A stretch of 64,000 bases of DNA, from contig NZ_JQMV01000003.1 of NCBI RefSeq assembly GCF_000744885.1, positions 1,240,001 to 1,304,000 of the forward strand. The letters run 5' to 3'. Shown here piece by piece: positions 1 to 9,933 of this stretch. Under the pieces are notes generated by a model. The model was not told the DNA's origin and did no database searches. It saw nothing but the letters and a program-made list of their open reading frames with translations. Position numbers and translations under genes: made by a program. The stretch is from Thermus amyloliquefaciens. GTDB lineage: Bacteria; Deinococcota; Deinococci; Deinococcales; Thermaceae. Positions within the stretch are counted from its first letter, which is position 1, and every line of letters starts with the position of its first letter.

Positions 1-1
1 T

Positions 2-1285
2 AAGGCCTGCGAGGCTTGCGGAAGCCAAAGCCTCAAGCGGGACGAGGACGTCTTTGACACCTGGTTCTCCTCGGCCCTTTGGCCCCTTTCCACCCTGGGC
101 TGGCCCGAGGAGACGGAGGACCTCAAGGCCTTCTACCCCGGGGACGTCCTGGTCACGGGCTACGACATCCTCTTCCTGTGGGTGAGCCGGATGGAGGTCT
201 CCGGCTACCACTTCCGGGGGAAGAGGCCCTTCAAGACCGTGCTCCTCCACGGCCTGGTCCTGGACGAAAAGGGGCAGAAGATGTCCAAGTCCAAGGGGAA
301 CGTCATCGACCCCTTGGAGATGGTGGAGCGCTACGGGGCCGACGCCCTGCGCTTCGCCCTCACCTACCTGGCCACCGGGGGGCAGGACATCAGGCTGGAC
401 CTCCGCTGGCTGGAGATGGCCCGGAACTTCGCCAACAAGCTCTACAACGCCGCCCGCTTCGTCCTCCTTTCCCGGGAGGGCTTCCAGGCGAGGACCGAGG
501 CCCCCACCCTGGCGGACCGCTTTATGCAAAGCCGCCTGGCCCGGGGGGTGCGGGAGATCACCGCCCTCTACGAGGCCTTGGACCTGGCCCAGGCGGCGAG
601 GGAGGTGTACGAGCTGGTCTGGAGCGAGTTCTGCGACTGGTACCTGGAGGCCAGCAAGCCCGCCCTCAAGGCAGGGAACGCCTTTACCTTGCGCACCCTC
701 GAGGAAACCCTGGGCACCCTCCTAAAGCTCCTCCACCCCCTCATGCCCTTCCTCACCAGCGAGCTCTACGGGGCCCTCACCGGCAAGGAGGAGCTGGCCC
801 TGGAGCCTTGGCCGGAAGGAGGGCCGGAGGACCCGGAGGCCGAGGCCCGGTTTGAGGCCCTGAAGCAGGCGGTGGCGGCGGTGCGGGCCCTGAAGGCGGA
901 GGCCGGGCTTCCCCTCCACCAGGAGGTGCGCGTCCACCTGGAGGGAGAGGCGGACCCGGCCTGGGAGAACCTCGAGGTCTTCCGCTTCCTGGCCCGGGCC
1001 GAGCTGCTAGCTGAACGGCCAGGCAAGGCCCTGGTGAAGGCCATGCCCAAGGTGACGGTGCGCATGCCCTTGGAGGGCCTTCTGGACGTGGAGGAGTGGC
1101 GGCGCCGGCAGGAGAAGCGCCTGCAAGAACTCCTGGCCCTGGCGGAAAGGAGCCAGAAAAAGCTGGCCGCCCCCGGGTTCCGGGAAAAAGCCCCAAAGGA
1201 GGTGGTGGAGGCCGAGGAGGAAAGGCTTCGGGAAAACCTGGCCCAGATTGAGCGGATCCGGGAAGCCCTCAGCCAAATAGGGTGA
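2..1285 (+). CDS. valS: Valyl-tRNA synthetase, C-terminal part (gene begins before the window)
   Basis: This class I synthetase charges tRNA-Val with valine in the cytoplasm. The reading frame is open from base 2, so the N-terminal part with the HIGH motif lies outside the window. Visible parts are the end of the catalytic domain (DTWFSSALWP), the KMSKS loop (QKMSKSKGN, bases about 275-301), the helical anticodon-binding domain, and a charged C-terminal coiled coil (about the last 70 residues) that contacts the tRNA elbow in known ValRS structures. The next ATG inside the frame (base 191) falls within the catalytic domain and is not a real start. The 3' end overlaps the tail of a small minus-strand gene by 17 bases. 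Confidence 0.95.
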   Translation, partial: KACEACGSQSLKRDEDVFDTWFSSALWPLSTLGWPEETEDLKAFYPGDVLVTGYDILFLWVSRMEVSGYHFRGKRPFKTVLLHGLVLDEKGQKMSKSKGNVIDPLEMVERYGADALRFALTYLATGGQDIRLDLRWLEMARNFANKLYNAARFVLLSREGFQARTEAPTLADRFMQSRLARGVREITALYEALDLAQAAREVYELVWSEFCDWYLEASKPALKAGNAFTLRTLEETLGTLLKLLHPLMPFLTSELYGALTGKEELALEPWPEGGPEDPEAEARFEALKQAVAAVRALKAEAGLPLHQEVRVHLEGEADPAWENLEVFRFLARAELLAERPGKALVKAMPKVTVRMPLEGLLDVEEWRRRQEKRLQELLALAERSQKKLAAPGFREKAPKEVVEAEEERLRENLAQIERIREALSQIG

Positions 1286-1448
1286 GCCGGGGGGTGTAAA
1301 GCAGGGCGCCGGTAACCGGGAGATAGGGCTTCTCCTGGTTTAAAAGGTCGGCGGTACCCGCCCCGGGCACCAGGTAGATGAGCCCGTAGACCCGGTAGGC
1401 CTGGGTGTAGATCCTGGCCTCATGAACCTCCCGGGGTTGTTTGTACAC
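1269..1448 (-). CDS. Small conserved-looking protein, 59 residues
   Basis: A GTG-started frame follows an excellent ribosome site (AGGAGG six bases before GTG) placed inside the 3' end of recJ. It encodes 59 residues beginning MYKQPREVHEARIY, with a run RVYGLIYLVPG, then DLLNQEKPYLPVTGALLY. The beta-rich pattern with a DLLN-x-PVT core resembles, from memory, the DUF6812 group of small uncharacterised proteins; this is not certain. Its start overlaps the recJ stop, and its stop overlaps the convergent valS end. It is the last gene of the trpC-hisA-lapA-recJ operon. Function unknown. Confidence 0.7.
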   Translation of the reverse strand: MYKQPREVHEARIYTQAYRVYGLIYLVPGAGTADLLNQEKPYLPVTGALLYTPRLTLFG

Positions 1449-3462
1449 CCTTCACCTCCTCTTCCGACCAAAGCCTTGGGCCTGCCTCCCAGTAGGCCAA
1501 AAGGGCCTCGCTGAAAAGAGGGGCATGCCTCCTCTGGTAGGCGAAGAGAAGCCGCTGCGCCACCAGGGCCCGAAGTTGCCCCTCGCGGGTGGAAGGGTCC
1601 ACCGGGGCGGCCAGCCGCCTTTGGGCGGCCGTTCCCAGGGCCACGTACACCGGCCCTCGAGGCGCCTCCGGGGGAAAAGGCGGCAGGCCCAGCCAGAGGG
1701 AGGCCTCCTCAGGGGGCAAGAGGCGGAACCCCGCCTTCTTGGCATACTCCAGCCCCTCGGGGTTATCCTCGGGCACATAAACCCCCTCCCCCGCCTTGGC
1801 CCTGGCCAAGGCCTCCGGCAAGAGGATGGGGTAGGCAAAGGGGGAGATCCCCCCTTCCAGATCCCCCGGCTCCCGGAAGTCCAAGGCCTGGGCTTCATAG
1901 GAGAGGGTACCGTTCCAACGGTTTTCCGTAAGCAAGACCGCCGCCTCCAGCTCGGAGGGCAAGGCCGCCCACCGCTCCCCCATGCGCCAGGCCACCACCC
2001 TCACCCCGTTCAAACGAAAGGTGAGGTGCTTGCCCTCCCCCATGGGGCGGGCCTCCTCCGGGGAGCCGGTTAAGAGGAAAAGGGGCTCGGGGTTGCCCTG
2101 GCCGAAGGGCTCCAAGGCCAGCAAGGCCCGGTAAAGCTCGGGAAGGGAGGAGGCGGAAGGCCAAAGCCCCACCAAGGCCACCTCCCGCACCGGATCGGGG
2201 AAGGAGGCCACGAAGGCTTCTATCCGCCCCTTGAAGCGGGGAAAATTCGCCTCGTCCAGGGCGAAGCCCGCCGCCTCCCGGTGGCCGCCGTAGCGGTCTA
2301 GGAGGTCCTCCGCGCTCCTTAAGGCCTCCACGGCGCTGATGGGGGGCAGGCTTCGCACCGTGCCCTTGCCCTGCGCCACGAGGAAGACCGGGCGCAGGGT
2401 GGCCTCCACGAGGCGGCTCGCCACGATGCCCATGACCCCCGGGTGCCCCTCGGGGTCGTGCAGGACGATGGCCTTGGCCTCCGGGTCCGCCTTTGGCAGA
2501 AGCCTCCGCAGCATCTCCTCCTCTATGGCCTGGCGGCGGGCGTTCAGCCGGTTGAGCTCCTCCACCAAACCCTTGGCCTCCTCCTCGTCCTCCGTGAGGA
2601 GGAGCCTCAAGGCCTTCTCCGCCTCCCCTAGGCGGCTTGCGGCATTGATGCGGGGAGCGATGCGGAAGGCCACCTCCACCGCCTTCCCCGTGTAGCCCAC
2701 GCTCTGGGCCAACAGGCGGAGCCCCAGCACGGAGGACTCCCCCAGGCGGGCAAGCCCCTCCCGCACCAAGGCCCGGTTCCACCCCCAAAGGGGGGCCACG
2801 TCGGCGATGGTGCCCACCGCCGCCAGGTCGGCATACTCCAAGGGCGGCGGAAGGCCCAAGCGCTCGTGGAGGGCCCAGAGGAGCAGGAAGGCCACCCCCG
2901 CCCCCGTGGGGTGCTCCTTAAGGTCCGGCGTGTAGGCGGGGTGGAGGACGACCCCCGGGGGCGGGTCCTCCTTGGGGGTGTGGTGGTCGGTGACCAGGAC
3001 CTCCACCCCGTTTTCCACCAGTTCCCTTAGCTCCAAGTGGTTGGCGATGCCGCAGTCCACCGTCAAGAAGACGTCCGCCGCCTCCAGGTGCTCCGGTATG
3101 CGGGCGGGATGGACGCCATACCCCTCCTCGAGGCGGTGGGGGATAAAGGGATGCACCTCCGCCCCCAAGGCCCTAAGGCCCCGCATCAGGAGGGCGGTTC
3201 CCGTCAGCCCGTCGGCGTCGTAGTCCCCATGTATGCGAATCCGCTTCTTCTCCCTTAAGGCCCCAAGGAGGAGCTCCACCGCCCGGTCCAGGCCCTGAAG
3301 GGGGAGAAGGCGCAAGGTGGGTTGGAGGTCCTCCGGGCGGCGCACGCCCCGGTGCCAGTAGGCCAAGGCGGCCTCGGGCCCCACCCCAAAGGCCTCCATC
3401 AACTCCCGCCAGGCCTTCACCGGCGGCAGGGGAAGAAGACGCCAGCGCACCCGATCCTTCAT
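1420..3462 (-). CDS. recJ: Single-stranded-DNA-specific exonuclease RecJ
   Basis: This is a 680-residue 5'-3' single-strand exonuclease of recombination and repair. The DHH-family metal motifs are clear: DYDADGLTG near residue 80, TVDCG and VTDHHTPKED near residues 135-165. A DHHA1 domain with GGHREAAGF follows near residues 390-400, then an OB-fold domain and a longer C-terminal extension, as in Thermus RecJ (similar length from memory). The start ATG has GGGAGG upstream. It is the fourth gene of a minus-strand operon after the LapA-like gene, and its 3' end contains the ribosome site for the small gene that follows. Confidence 0.95.
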   Translation of the reverse strand: MKDRVRWRLLPLPPVKAWRELMEAFGVGPEAALAYWHRGVRRPEDLQPTLRLLPLQGLDRAVELLLGALREKKRIRIHGDYDADGLTGTALLMRGLRALGAEVHPFIPHRLEEGYGVHPARIPEHLEAADVFLTVDCGIANHLELRELVENGVEVLVTDHHTPKEDPPPGVVLHPAYTPDLKEHPTGAGVAFLLLWALHERLGLPPPLEYADLAAVGTIADVAPLWGWNRALVREGLARLGESSVLGLRLLAQSVGYTGKAVEVAFRIAPRINAASRLGEAEKALRLLLTEDEEEAKGLVEELNRLNARRQAIEEEMLRRLLPKADPEAKAIVLHDPEGHPGVMGIVASRLVEATLRPVFLVAQGKGTVRSLPPISAVEALRSAEDLLDRYGGHREAAGFALDEANFPRFKGRIEAFVASFPDPVREVALVGLWPSASSLPELYRALLALEPFGQGNPEPLFLLTGSPEEARPMGEGKHLTFRLNGVRVVAWRMGERWAALPSELEAAVLLTENRWNGTLSYEAQALDFREPGDLEGGISPFAYPILLPEALARAKAGEGVYVPEDNPEGLEYAKKAGFRLLPPEEASLWLGLPPFPPEAPRGPVYVALGTAAQRRLAAPVDPSTREGQLRALVAQRLLFAYQRRHAPLFSEALLAYWEAGPRLWSEEEVKGVQTTPGGS

Positions 3463-3490
3463 AAAGCCTCCCTATCCCCGCAGGAGGGGG

Positions 3491-3496
3491 ATTATA
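3491..3496 (-). promoter_or_regulatory. -10 box (TATAAT) before recJ
   Basis: TATAAT on the minus strand overlaps the LapA-like stop codon and leaves a leader of about 20 bases before the recJ ATG, with GGGAGG as ribosome site. No convincing -35 is visible, so this may be a secondary internal promoter. Confidence 0.4.
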
Positions 3497-3806
3497 CCTC
3501 TTCCCGATCGGGGATTTTGGGGATCTCCTCGATGCGCTCCCGCTTTAAAGCGTTGACCTCGCCCTGAAGCCGCCGCACCTCCCTTAGAAGGGCGCGCCTT
3601 TCCCCCACGGCCCAAAGCCAAAGGGCAAGGGCGTAGACCCCCCCCACCAAAAAGCCCAGGGCATAGGCGCCCGGAAGGAGATAGTAAAGGGGCCAGGGTC
3701 CTAAGGGGGTGGGCACCTCCAGGAAGGGGAAGGCCAGGTACAGGTAAAGCCCCGCCCCCGCCACCCCTAAGGAGACAAGGAGAAACACCCAGTGGGCCAG
3801 CTTCAT
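3492..3806 (-). CDS. LapA-domain (DUF1049) small membrane protein
   Basis: This 104-residue protein has two transmembrane segments (about residues 5-27 and 42-66), followed by an amphipathic charged helix RRALLREVRRLQGEVNALKRERIEE that is likely a coiled coil on the cytoplasmic side. This layout is that of LapA/YciS-type proteins, which help coordinate envelope assembly in E. coli. A longer frame exists upstream, but it runs into hisA. The ATG giving MKLAHWVF places the start 4 bases from the hisA stop and is preferred. It lies in the trpC-hisA-recJ operon; its role in Thermus is unknown. Confidence 0.75.
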   Translation of the reverse strand: MKLAHWVFLLVSLGVAGAGLYLYLAFPFLEVPTPLGPWPLYYLLPGAYALGFLVGGVYALALWLWAVGERRALLREVRRLQGEVNALKRERIEEIPKIPDREEV

Positions 3807-3810
3807 GGCC

Positions 3811-4521
3811 CTAGAATACCCCTCCCGCGAAGTCGGAAAGGCGCACCCGCCCCTCGTAGAGGGCTTTGCCCAAGAGGGCACCCTCCACCCCGAGGCCCTT
3901 CAGGCCCCGAAGGTCCTCTGGGCCAGCGATTCCCCCGCCCGCAATGAGCTCATGGGGCCAAGCCTCCCGCACCCGGGCCACCACCTCCAGGTCCAGGCCC
4001 TTTAGGGTGCCATCCCGCCGAACGTCGGTGTAGATCACCGTGCGCACCCCCATGGCCGCCCAACGCCCAAGGAGGTCCAGGGCGGAAAGGGAAGCCGCCT
4101 CCTGCCAACCCGAGACCACCACCTGAAGGCCCCGGGCGTCCAGGGCCACCGCCAAGCCCTCAGGCCCCGCCTCCTCCAGCATCCTCTGCAAAAGGGCGGG
4201 CTCCCTCACCGCCACCGTGCCCACCACCACCCGGTGGGCCCCCAGGGCCAGCACCTCCTTTAGCGCCGCCAAAGAGCGCACCCCTCCCCCCACCTGGAAG
4301 GGTACCTGGAGGGCCTCGGCGATGCGGCGGATGGCCTCTTGGTTCTCCCCCCGGCCCAGGGCCCGGTCCAGGTCCACCAGGTGGAGGAGCCTGGCCCCCT
4401 CCTCCTGCCACCTTAGGGCGAGGGCCACCGGGTCCCCGTAGACGGTCTCCCGAGCAGGGTCCCCCTCGTAGAGGCGGACCGCCCTACCCCCCTTCAGGTC
4501 CACGGCGGGAATCAGCAACAT
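3811..4521 (-). CDS. hisA: ProFAR isomerase HisA
   Basis: HisA isomerises the aminoaldose ProFAR to the aminoketose PRFAR in histidine synthesis. The 236-residue TIM barrel starts LLIPAVDLKGGRAVRL, carrying the catalytic Asp of the first strand. It also has the phosphate-site motifs VGGGVRS and AGGGIAG, and TDVRRDGTLKG carries the second catalytic Asp. It lies 4 bases after trpC. In organisms lacking trpF a HisA homologue (PriA) does both jobs; this sequence looks like ordinary HisA, but that cannot be settled by eye. Confidence 0.92.
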   Translation of the reverse strand: MLLIPAVDLKGGRAVRLYEGDPARETVYGDPVALALRWQEEGARLLHLVDLDRALGRGENQEAIRRIAEALQVPFQVGGGVRSLAALKEVLALGAHRVVVGTVAVREPALLQRMLEEAGPEGLAVALDARGLQVVVSGWQEAASLSALDLLGRWAAMGVRTVIYTDVRRDGTLKGLDLEVVARVREAWPHELIAGGGIAGPEDLRGLKGLGVEGALLGKALYEGRVRLSDFAGGVF

Positions 4522-4525
4522 GCCG

Positions 4526-5290
4526 CTATCCTACAAGCCCCCTTAGGGCAGCTTCCAGGTCGGGGCTTCGCATGAGGCTGGTGCCGATGAGCACCGCATC
4601 AAAAAGCCCCGACAAAGCCTGAAGCTCCTCCTTGCGGGCATACCCGGACTCCGCCACCAAAACCCCCTGGAAACCCCTATCCCTGGCCAGGCGGCCAAGG
4701 CGGGGGGCCGTGGCGAGGTCTATGCGCAAGGTGGTGAGGTCCCGATTGTTGATGCCCAGGATCTCCACCCCCGCCTCCAGGGCCACCTCCAGCTCCCTTT
4801 CCGTGTGCACCTCCACCAGGGCCTCGAGGCCAAGCCGCCTAGCCTCCTCCAGGTAGGCCCCGGTGAGCTCCCCCAAAAGGGCCACGATGAGGAGGACCGC
4901 GCTGGCCCCATAGGCCCGGGCCTCCTCCAGCAGGAAGGGGTCCACCACGAAGTCCTTGCGGAGGAGGGGCAGGTCCACCGCCCGGCGAACCTCCAGGAGA
5001 TCCCGAAGGCTTCCCCCAAAGTAATGGGGTTCGGTGAGGACGCTGATGGCCCTGGCCCCGCCCCGCCGGTAGGCCCGGGCGGCCTCCACGGGATCCAGGG
5101 CCCTAATGGCCCCCTCCGAGGGGCTGGCCTTCTTCACCTCGGCAATCACGGAAAGCCCGGGGAGGAGGAGGGCCTTGCGGAAGGAGGGTACGGGTTCGGG
5201 CGTGGGCAGGGGGTATGGGGCCACCTCGAGGAGCCGCCGCCGGGCGATCTCCCCCAAGACCCCCGGCACCCGGGTAAGGTCGGGCCTCAT
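4526..5290 (-). CDS. trpC: Indole-3-glycerol phosphate synthase TrpC
   Basis: TrpC closes the indole ring of tryptophan precursors from CdRP. Starting at [10 protein letters not shown] gives 254 residues, the length I recall for the T. thermophilus enzyme. Typical motifs are [14 protein letters not shown] (catalytic Lys), [10 protein letters not shown] (catalytic Lys), [11 protein letters not shown] (Glu), GINNRDL and VAESGY. A longer upstream frame is open, but a TACAAT box lies exactly seven bases before this ATG, which supports a leaderless start here. First gene of the trpC-hisA-lapA-recJ operon; the other trp genes are not in the window. Confidence 0.93.
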   Translation of the reverse strand: MRPDLTRVPGVLGEIARRRLLEVAPYPLPTPEPVPSFRKALLLPGLSVIAEVKKASPSEGAIRALDPVEAARAYRRGGARAISVLTEPHYFGGSLRDLLEVRRAVDLPLLRKDFVVDPFLLEEARAYGASAVLLIVALLGELTGAYLEEARRLGLEALVEVHTERELEVALEAGVEILGINNRDLTTLRIDLATAPRLGRLARDRGFQGVLVAESGYARKEELQALSGLFDAVLIGTSLMRSPDLEAALRGLVG

Positions 5291-5297
5291 GGGAGGC

Positions 5298-5303
5298 ATT
5301 GTA
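5298..5303 (-). promoter_or_regulatory. Leaderless promoter -10 box of trpC
   Basis: TACAAT on the minus strand, then seven bases, then the trpC ATG. This matches the TANNNT-N7-ATG layout of leaderless Thermus genes. No TTGACA-like -35 is obvious. Confidence 0.6.
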
Positions 5304-5491
5304 TGCAGAGGGGCCCCTCGGGGTATAGCCCCGCCTCCGCCGCGCCACCCAAGGGCCCTTTCCGGATCCCCCCTCCTGGCGCTGGCCCCTGGGGCCACCC
5401 CCAGGCAAGGTGCCGGCGAAGGGCCCGCAAAACCCCCCGCGCCCAACCGTGGGCCCGTAACTAGGGCGTTCCGTTTATTTCGTCCATCTGG

Positions 5492-5497
5492 TAGCCT
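5492..5497 (+). promoter_or_regulatory. Possible leaderless -10 box before the excisionase-type gene
   Basis: TAGCCT, then eight bases, then ATG at 5506. There is no Shine-Dalgarno sequence before this ATG, consistent with a leaderless transcript. The 200 bases between this point and the trpC promoter are GC-rich and show no gene. Confidence 0.35.
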
Positions 5498-5505
5498 GGG
5501 CTTGT

Positions 5506-5919
5506 ATGGACACCCCCACCCTTTCCCGGGAGGAAGAGCGGGAATCCCTAAGGGCCTTCTTGGCCCACCTGCGGCCAGGGGCGCGCTTGCATGTGGAAGG
5601 CGCCGTGTTGGAGTTAACCCCCGAACTCGCCCACCTCTTGCGCAGGCTGCTGGAACCCCTGGCCCAGGGGAAGCCGGTCAGGGTGGTCCCCCTGGAGGCC
5701 GAGCTCACCACCCAGGAGGCGGCGGACATCCTGGGGGTTTCCCGGCCTCATCTGGTGCGGCTTCTGGAGGAGGGAAAAATCCCCTTCCGTAAGGTGGGAA
5801 GCCACCGGCGGGTGCGCGCCCAGGACCTCCTGGACTATTTGGAAGCGTCTCGGCGGGAGGGCCGGAAGCTCTTGGACGGGCTCATCGCCGAAGGTCAAGC
5901 CCTTGGTCTTGGGGGCTGA
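5506..5919 (+). CDS. Excisionase-family (MerR-like) helix-turn-helix DNA-binding protein
   Basis: A 137-residue protein. The C-terminal half carries the excisionase-type winged helix [20 protein letters not shown], then [25 protein letters not shown] (about residues 68-113). The N-terminal half (residues 10-60) is a charged helical region. Proteins of this build are commonly antitoxins placed directly before a PIN-domain toxin. Here the downstream partner is instead a patatin-type phospholipase that starts on the base after the stop codon. The pair is therefore translationally coupled. Function is inferred to be transcriptional control, perhaps of its own operon. Confidence 0.85.
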   Translation: MDTPTLSREEERESLRAFLAHLRPGARLHVEGAVLELTPELAHLLRRLLEPLAQGKPVRVVPLEAELTTQEAADILGVSRPHLVRLLEEGKIPFRKVGSHRRVRAQDLLDYLEASRREGRKLLDGLIAEGQALGLGG

Positions 5920-6759
5920 ATGCGCGGGGTAGCCCTGGCCTTAGGGGGCGGTGGGGTACGCGGGTACGCCCACCTGGGGGTGCTGGCCGTCTTGGAGGAA
6001 GCGGGGATCCCCCTCCGGGGCCTTGCGGGAAGCTCCGCGGGCGCCCTGGCGGCCGCCGCCTATGCCTTTGGCCACAAGGACCCCTGGAGGGTGCACGAGG
6101 CCATCTTTGACCAAGAGATCGCCGGGTTTCGCCAGGGAGGGAACCTGCGCACCCTGGCCCGGCTCTTCGCCGCCTTCCGGCGCCCCCATCTTTTCCAGGC
6201 GGAAAGGATCGCCCAGGGGTTGCAACGCCTCCTCGGGGAAGCCCGCCTCGAGGACAGCCCCATCCCCCTGGCCATCCAGGCGGCCGACCTCCTCACCGGG
6301 GAAAGGGTGGTCCTTCGCCAGGGCCCCGTGTGGAGGGCTGTCCTGGCCAGCATGGCCATCCCCGGCCTCTTCCCGCCCGTACCCTGGGAAGGAAGGCTTT
6401 TGGTGGATGGGGACGTGGTGGAGAAGGTACCGGTACGGGCCGCCAAGGCGCTCTTCCCCAAGGTGGTGGCCGTGGACGTGTCCAACCCCCCACCCAAGGA
6501 GGGCCCGAAGACCGCCCTCGAGGCCGCCCTCCTGGCGGGGGAGGCCAGCCGCAGGCGCCTCAAGGCCCTGGCCCTCGAGGAGGCGGACCTGGTCCTCTCC
6601 CTGGAACCCCCCTTCCCCATAGACACCTTTGACCACGAGAAGCTTCCCCTGGTCTACCAGCTGGGCCAGCAGCGGGCCCAAGAGCGGCTCAAGGAGATCC
6701 AGGCCCTTTCCCGCATCCGCCTTAAGGACCTGACCCGGGCCCTCCGCTTGGGCCCTTAA
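5920..6759 (+). CDS. Patatin-like phospholipase (RssA/NTE family)
   Basis: A 279-residue patatin-fold acyl hydrolase. The oxyanion glycine loop LGGGGVRGYAHLG is at residues 8-20, the nucleophile elbow GSSAG puts the catalytic Ser at 39, and the dyad Asp is in VDGD at residue 163. It has no signal peptide and no extra domain, so it is probably cytoplasmic or peripherally membrane-bound and acts on lipid esters. It abuts the excisionase-type regulator (TGA-ATG with no gap) and converges with the next minus-strand gene, overlapping it by 38 bases. Substrate unknown. Confidence 0.88.
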   Translation: MRGVALALGGGGVRGYAHLGVLAVLEEAGIPLRGLAGSSAGALAAAAYAFGHKDPWRVHEAIFDQEIAGFRQGGNLRTLARLFAAFRRPHLFQAERIAQGLQRLLGEARLEDSPIPLAIQAADLLTGERVVLRQGPVWRAVLASMAIPGLFPPVPWEGRLLVDGDVVEKVPVRAAKALFPKVVAVDVSNPPPKEGPKTALEAALLAGEASRRRLKALALEEADLVLSLEPPFPIDTFDHEKLPLVYQLGQQRAQERLKEIQALSRIRLKDLTRALRLGP

Positions 6760-7162
6760 GGCCGCCCTCCGAGCGCCGCACCAGGTGGAGGAAACCCAGC
6801 ACCCCCAGGGGGAGGAGGCCAAGCCCCCAGGGCCGGAGGAGGAGCCCCATCACCCCGAGAAAGAAGAAGAGGGCCGCCCCCAGCCCCACGGCCACCAAGG
6901 CCCCCAAGGGGCCCTCCTCCCGCAGGGCCCTCAGGGCCTGGAGGAAGAGCCACCCCGCCCCCAAGAGGGCCAGGGCCCAAAGCAGGGGGTGCCAGGCCTG
7001 GGGAAAGAAGGGGGCCAGGAGAAGGAGCCCTAACCCCTGTAGGAGGAAGAGAAAACCCGCGTAGAGCCAAAGCCCTCGCCGGCGCCTCGCAGGGGGCGCC
7101 TTGGGGTCCAGGAGGGCCTGGAGCTCGCCCCAGGGGAAGCCTTCCCGCCAAGGGCCGCCCAT
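6722..7162 (-). CDS. Hypothetical membrane protein, 146 residues
   Basis: About four hydrophobic segments (residues 31-52, 60-80, 89-108, 110-128) follow a charged N-terminus with RRRR, and the tail is Gly/Pro-rich. I recognise no family. It begins three bases after the stop of the ABC ATPase gene, so it is the last gene of the transport operon. Its 3' end overlaps the patatin gene tail-to-tail. It could be an accessory transport subunit, but nothing in the sequence shows this. Confidence 0.6.
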   Translation of the reverse strand: MGGPWREGFPWGELQALLDPKAPPARRRRGLWLYAGFLFLLQGLGLLLLAPFFPQAWHPLLWALALLGAGWLFLQALRALREEGPLGALVAVGLGAALFFFLGVMGLLLRPWGLGLLPLGVLGFLHLVRRSEGGLKGPSGGPGSGP

Positions 7163-7165
7163 GGC

Positions 7166-7905
7166 CTAGTGGTGGAGCACCCGTTGCAAAAAGCTCCGGG
7201 TACGCTCCTCCTTGGGAGCGGTGAAGATCTCCTCCGGCCTCCCCTCCTCCACCACCTCCCCCCGGTCCATGAAGATGACCCGGTCCGCCACCTCCCGGGC
7301 AAACCCCATCTCGTGGGTCACCACCAGCATGGTCATGCCCCCACGGGCCAGGTCCCGCATCACGTCCAACACCTCCCCCACCATCTCCGGGTCCAAGGCG
7401 CTGGTGGGCTCGTCAAACAGCATCACCTTGGGCTCCATGGCCAAGGCCCGGGCGATGGCCACCCGTTGCTGCTGCCCCCCGGAAAGCTGCGCCGGGTACT
7501 TCCGCGCCTGGTCCAGGATCCCCACCCGCTCCAAAAGCTCCAGGGCCTTCTGTTCCGCCTTCTCCTTGGGCCATCCCCTTACCCGCATGGGCGCCAGGGT
7601 GATGTTCTCCAACACCGTCATGTGGGGGAAAAGGTTGAACTGCTGGAAGACCATCCCCACCTCCCGGCGCACCTCCGGAAGGGCACGGTCATCCTTGACG
7701 TTCCGCCCATCCACGATAACCTCCCCCTCCTGGAAGTCCTCCAAGCGGTTGATGCACCGGATCAAGGTGCTCTTCCCCGAGCCCGAGGGGCCGATGATCA
7801 CCAGCTTCTCCCCCGGGGCCACCTCCAGGTGGATGCCCTTCAGCACGTGCAGGGGGCCAAACCACTTGTGCAGATTGCGGATGCGGATGATGAAGTCCAC
7901 CGCCC

Positions 7906-7909
<4 letters not shown>
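7166..7909 (-). CDS. Polar amino-acid ABC transporter ATP-binding protein (GlnQ type)
   Basis: This 247-residue ATPase powers import of a polar amino acid. It has Walker [10 protein letters not shown] (about residues 38-46), the Q-loop at [13 protein letters not shown] (a signature of the amino-acid PAAT family), the ABC signature LSGGQQQR, Walker [13 protein letters not shown], and the H-loop VVTHE. The ATG overlaps the stop of the upstream TRAP permease (ATGA), which fixes the start. Its membrane and binding partners are encoded about 3 kb upstream (10945-12553), with a TRAP system lying between. Confidence 0.93.
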
Positions 7910-9878
<1,969 letters not shown>

Positions 9879-9933
9879 GCTTCCTCCAGACAAAGGGGGC
9901 CCCGCCTGGGGCCCCCGGGTTCGGGACCCAAGC

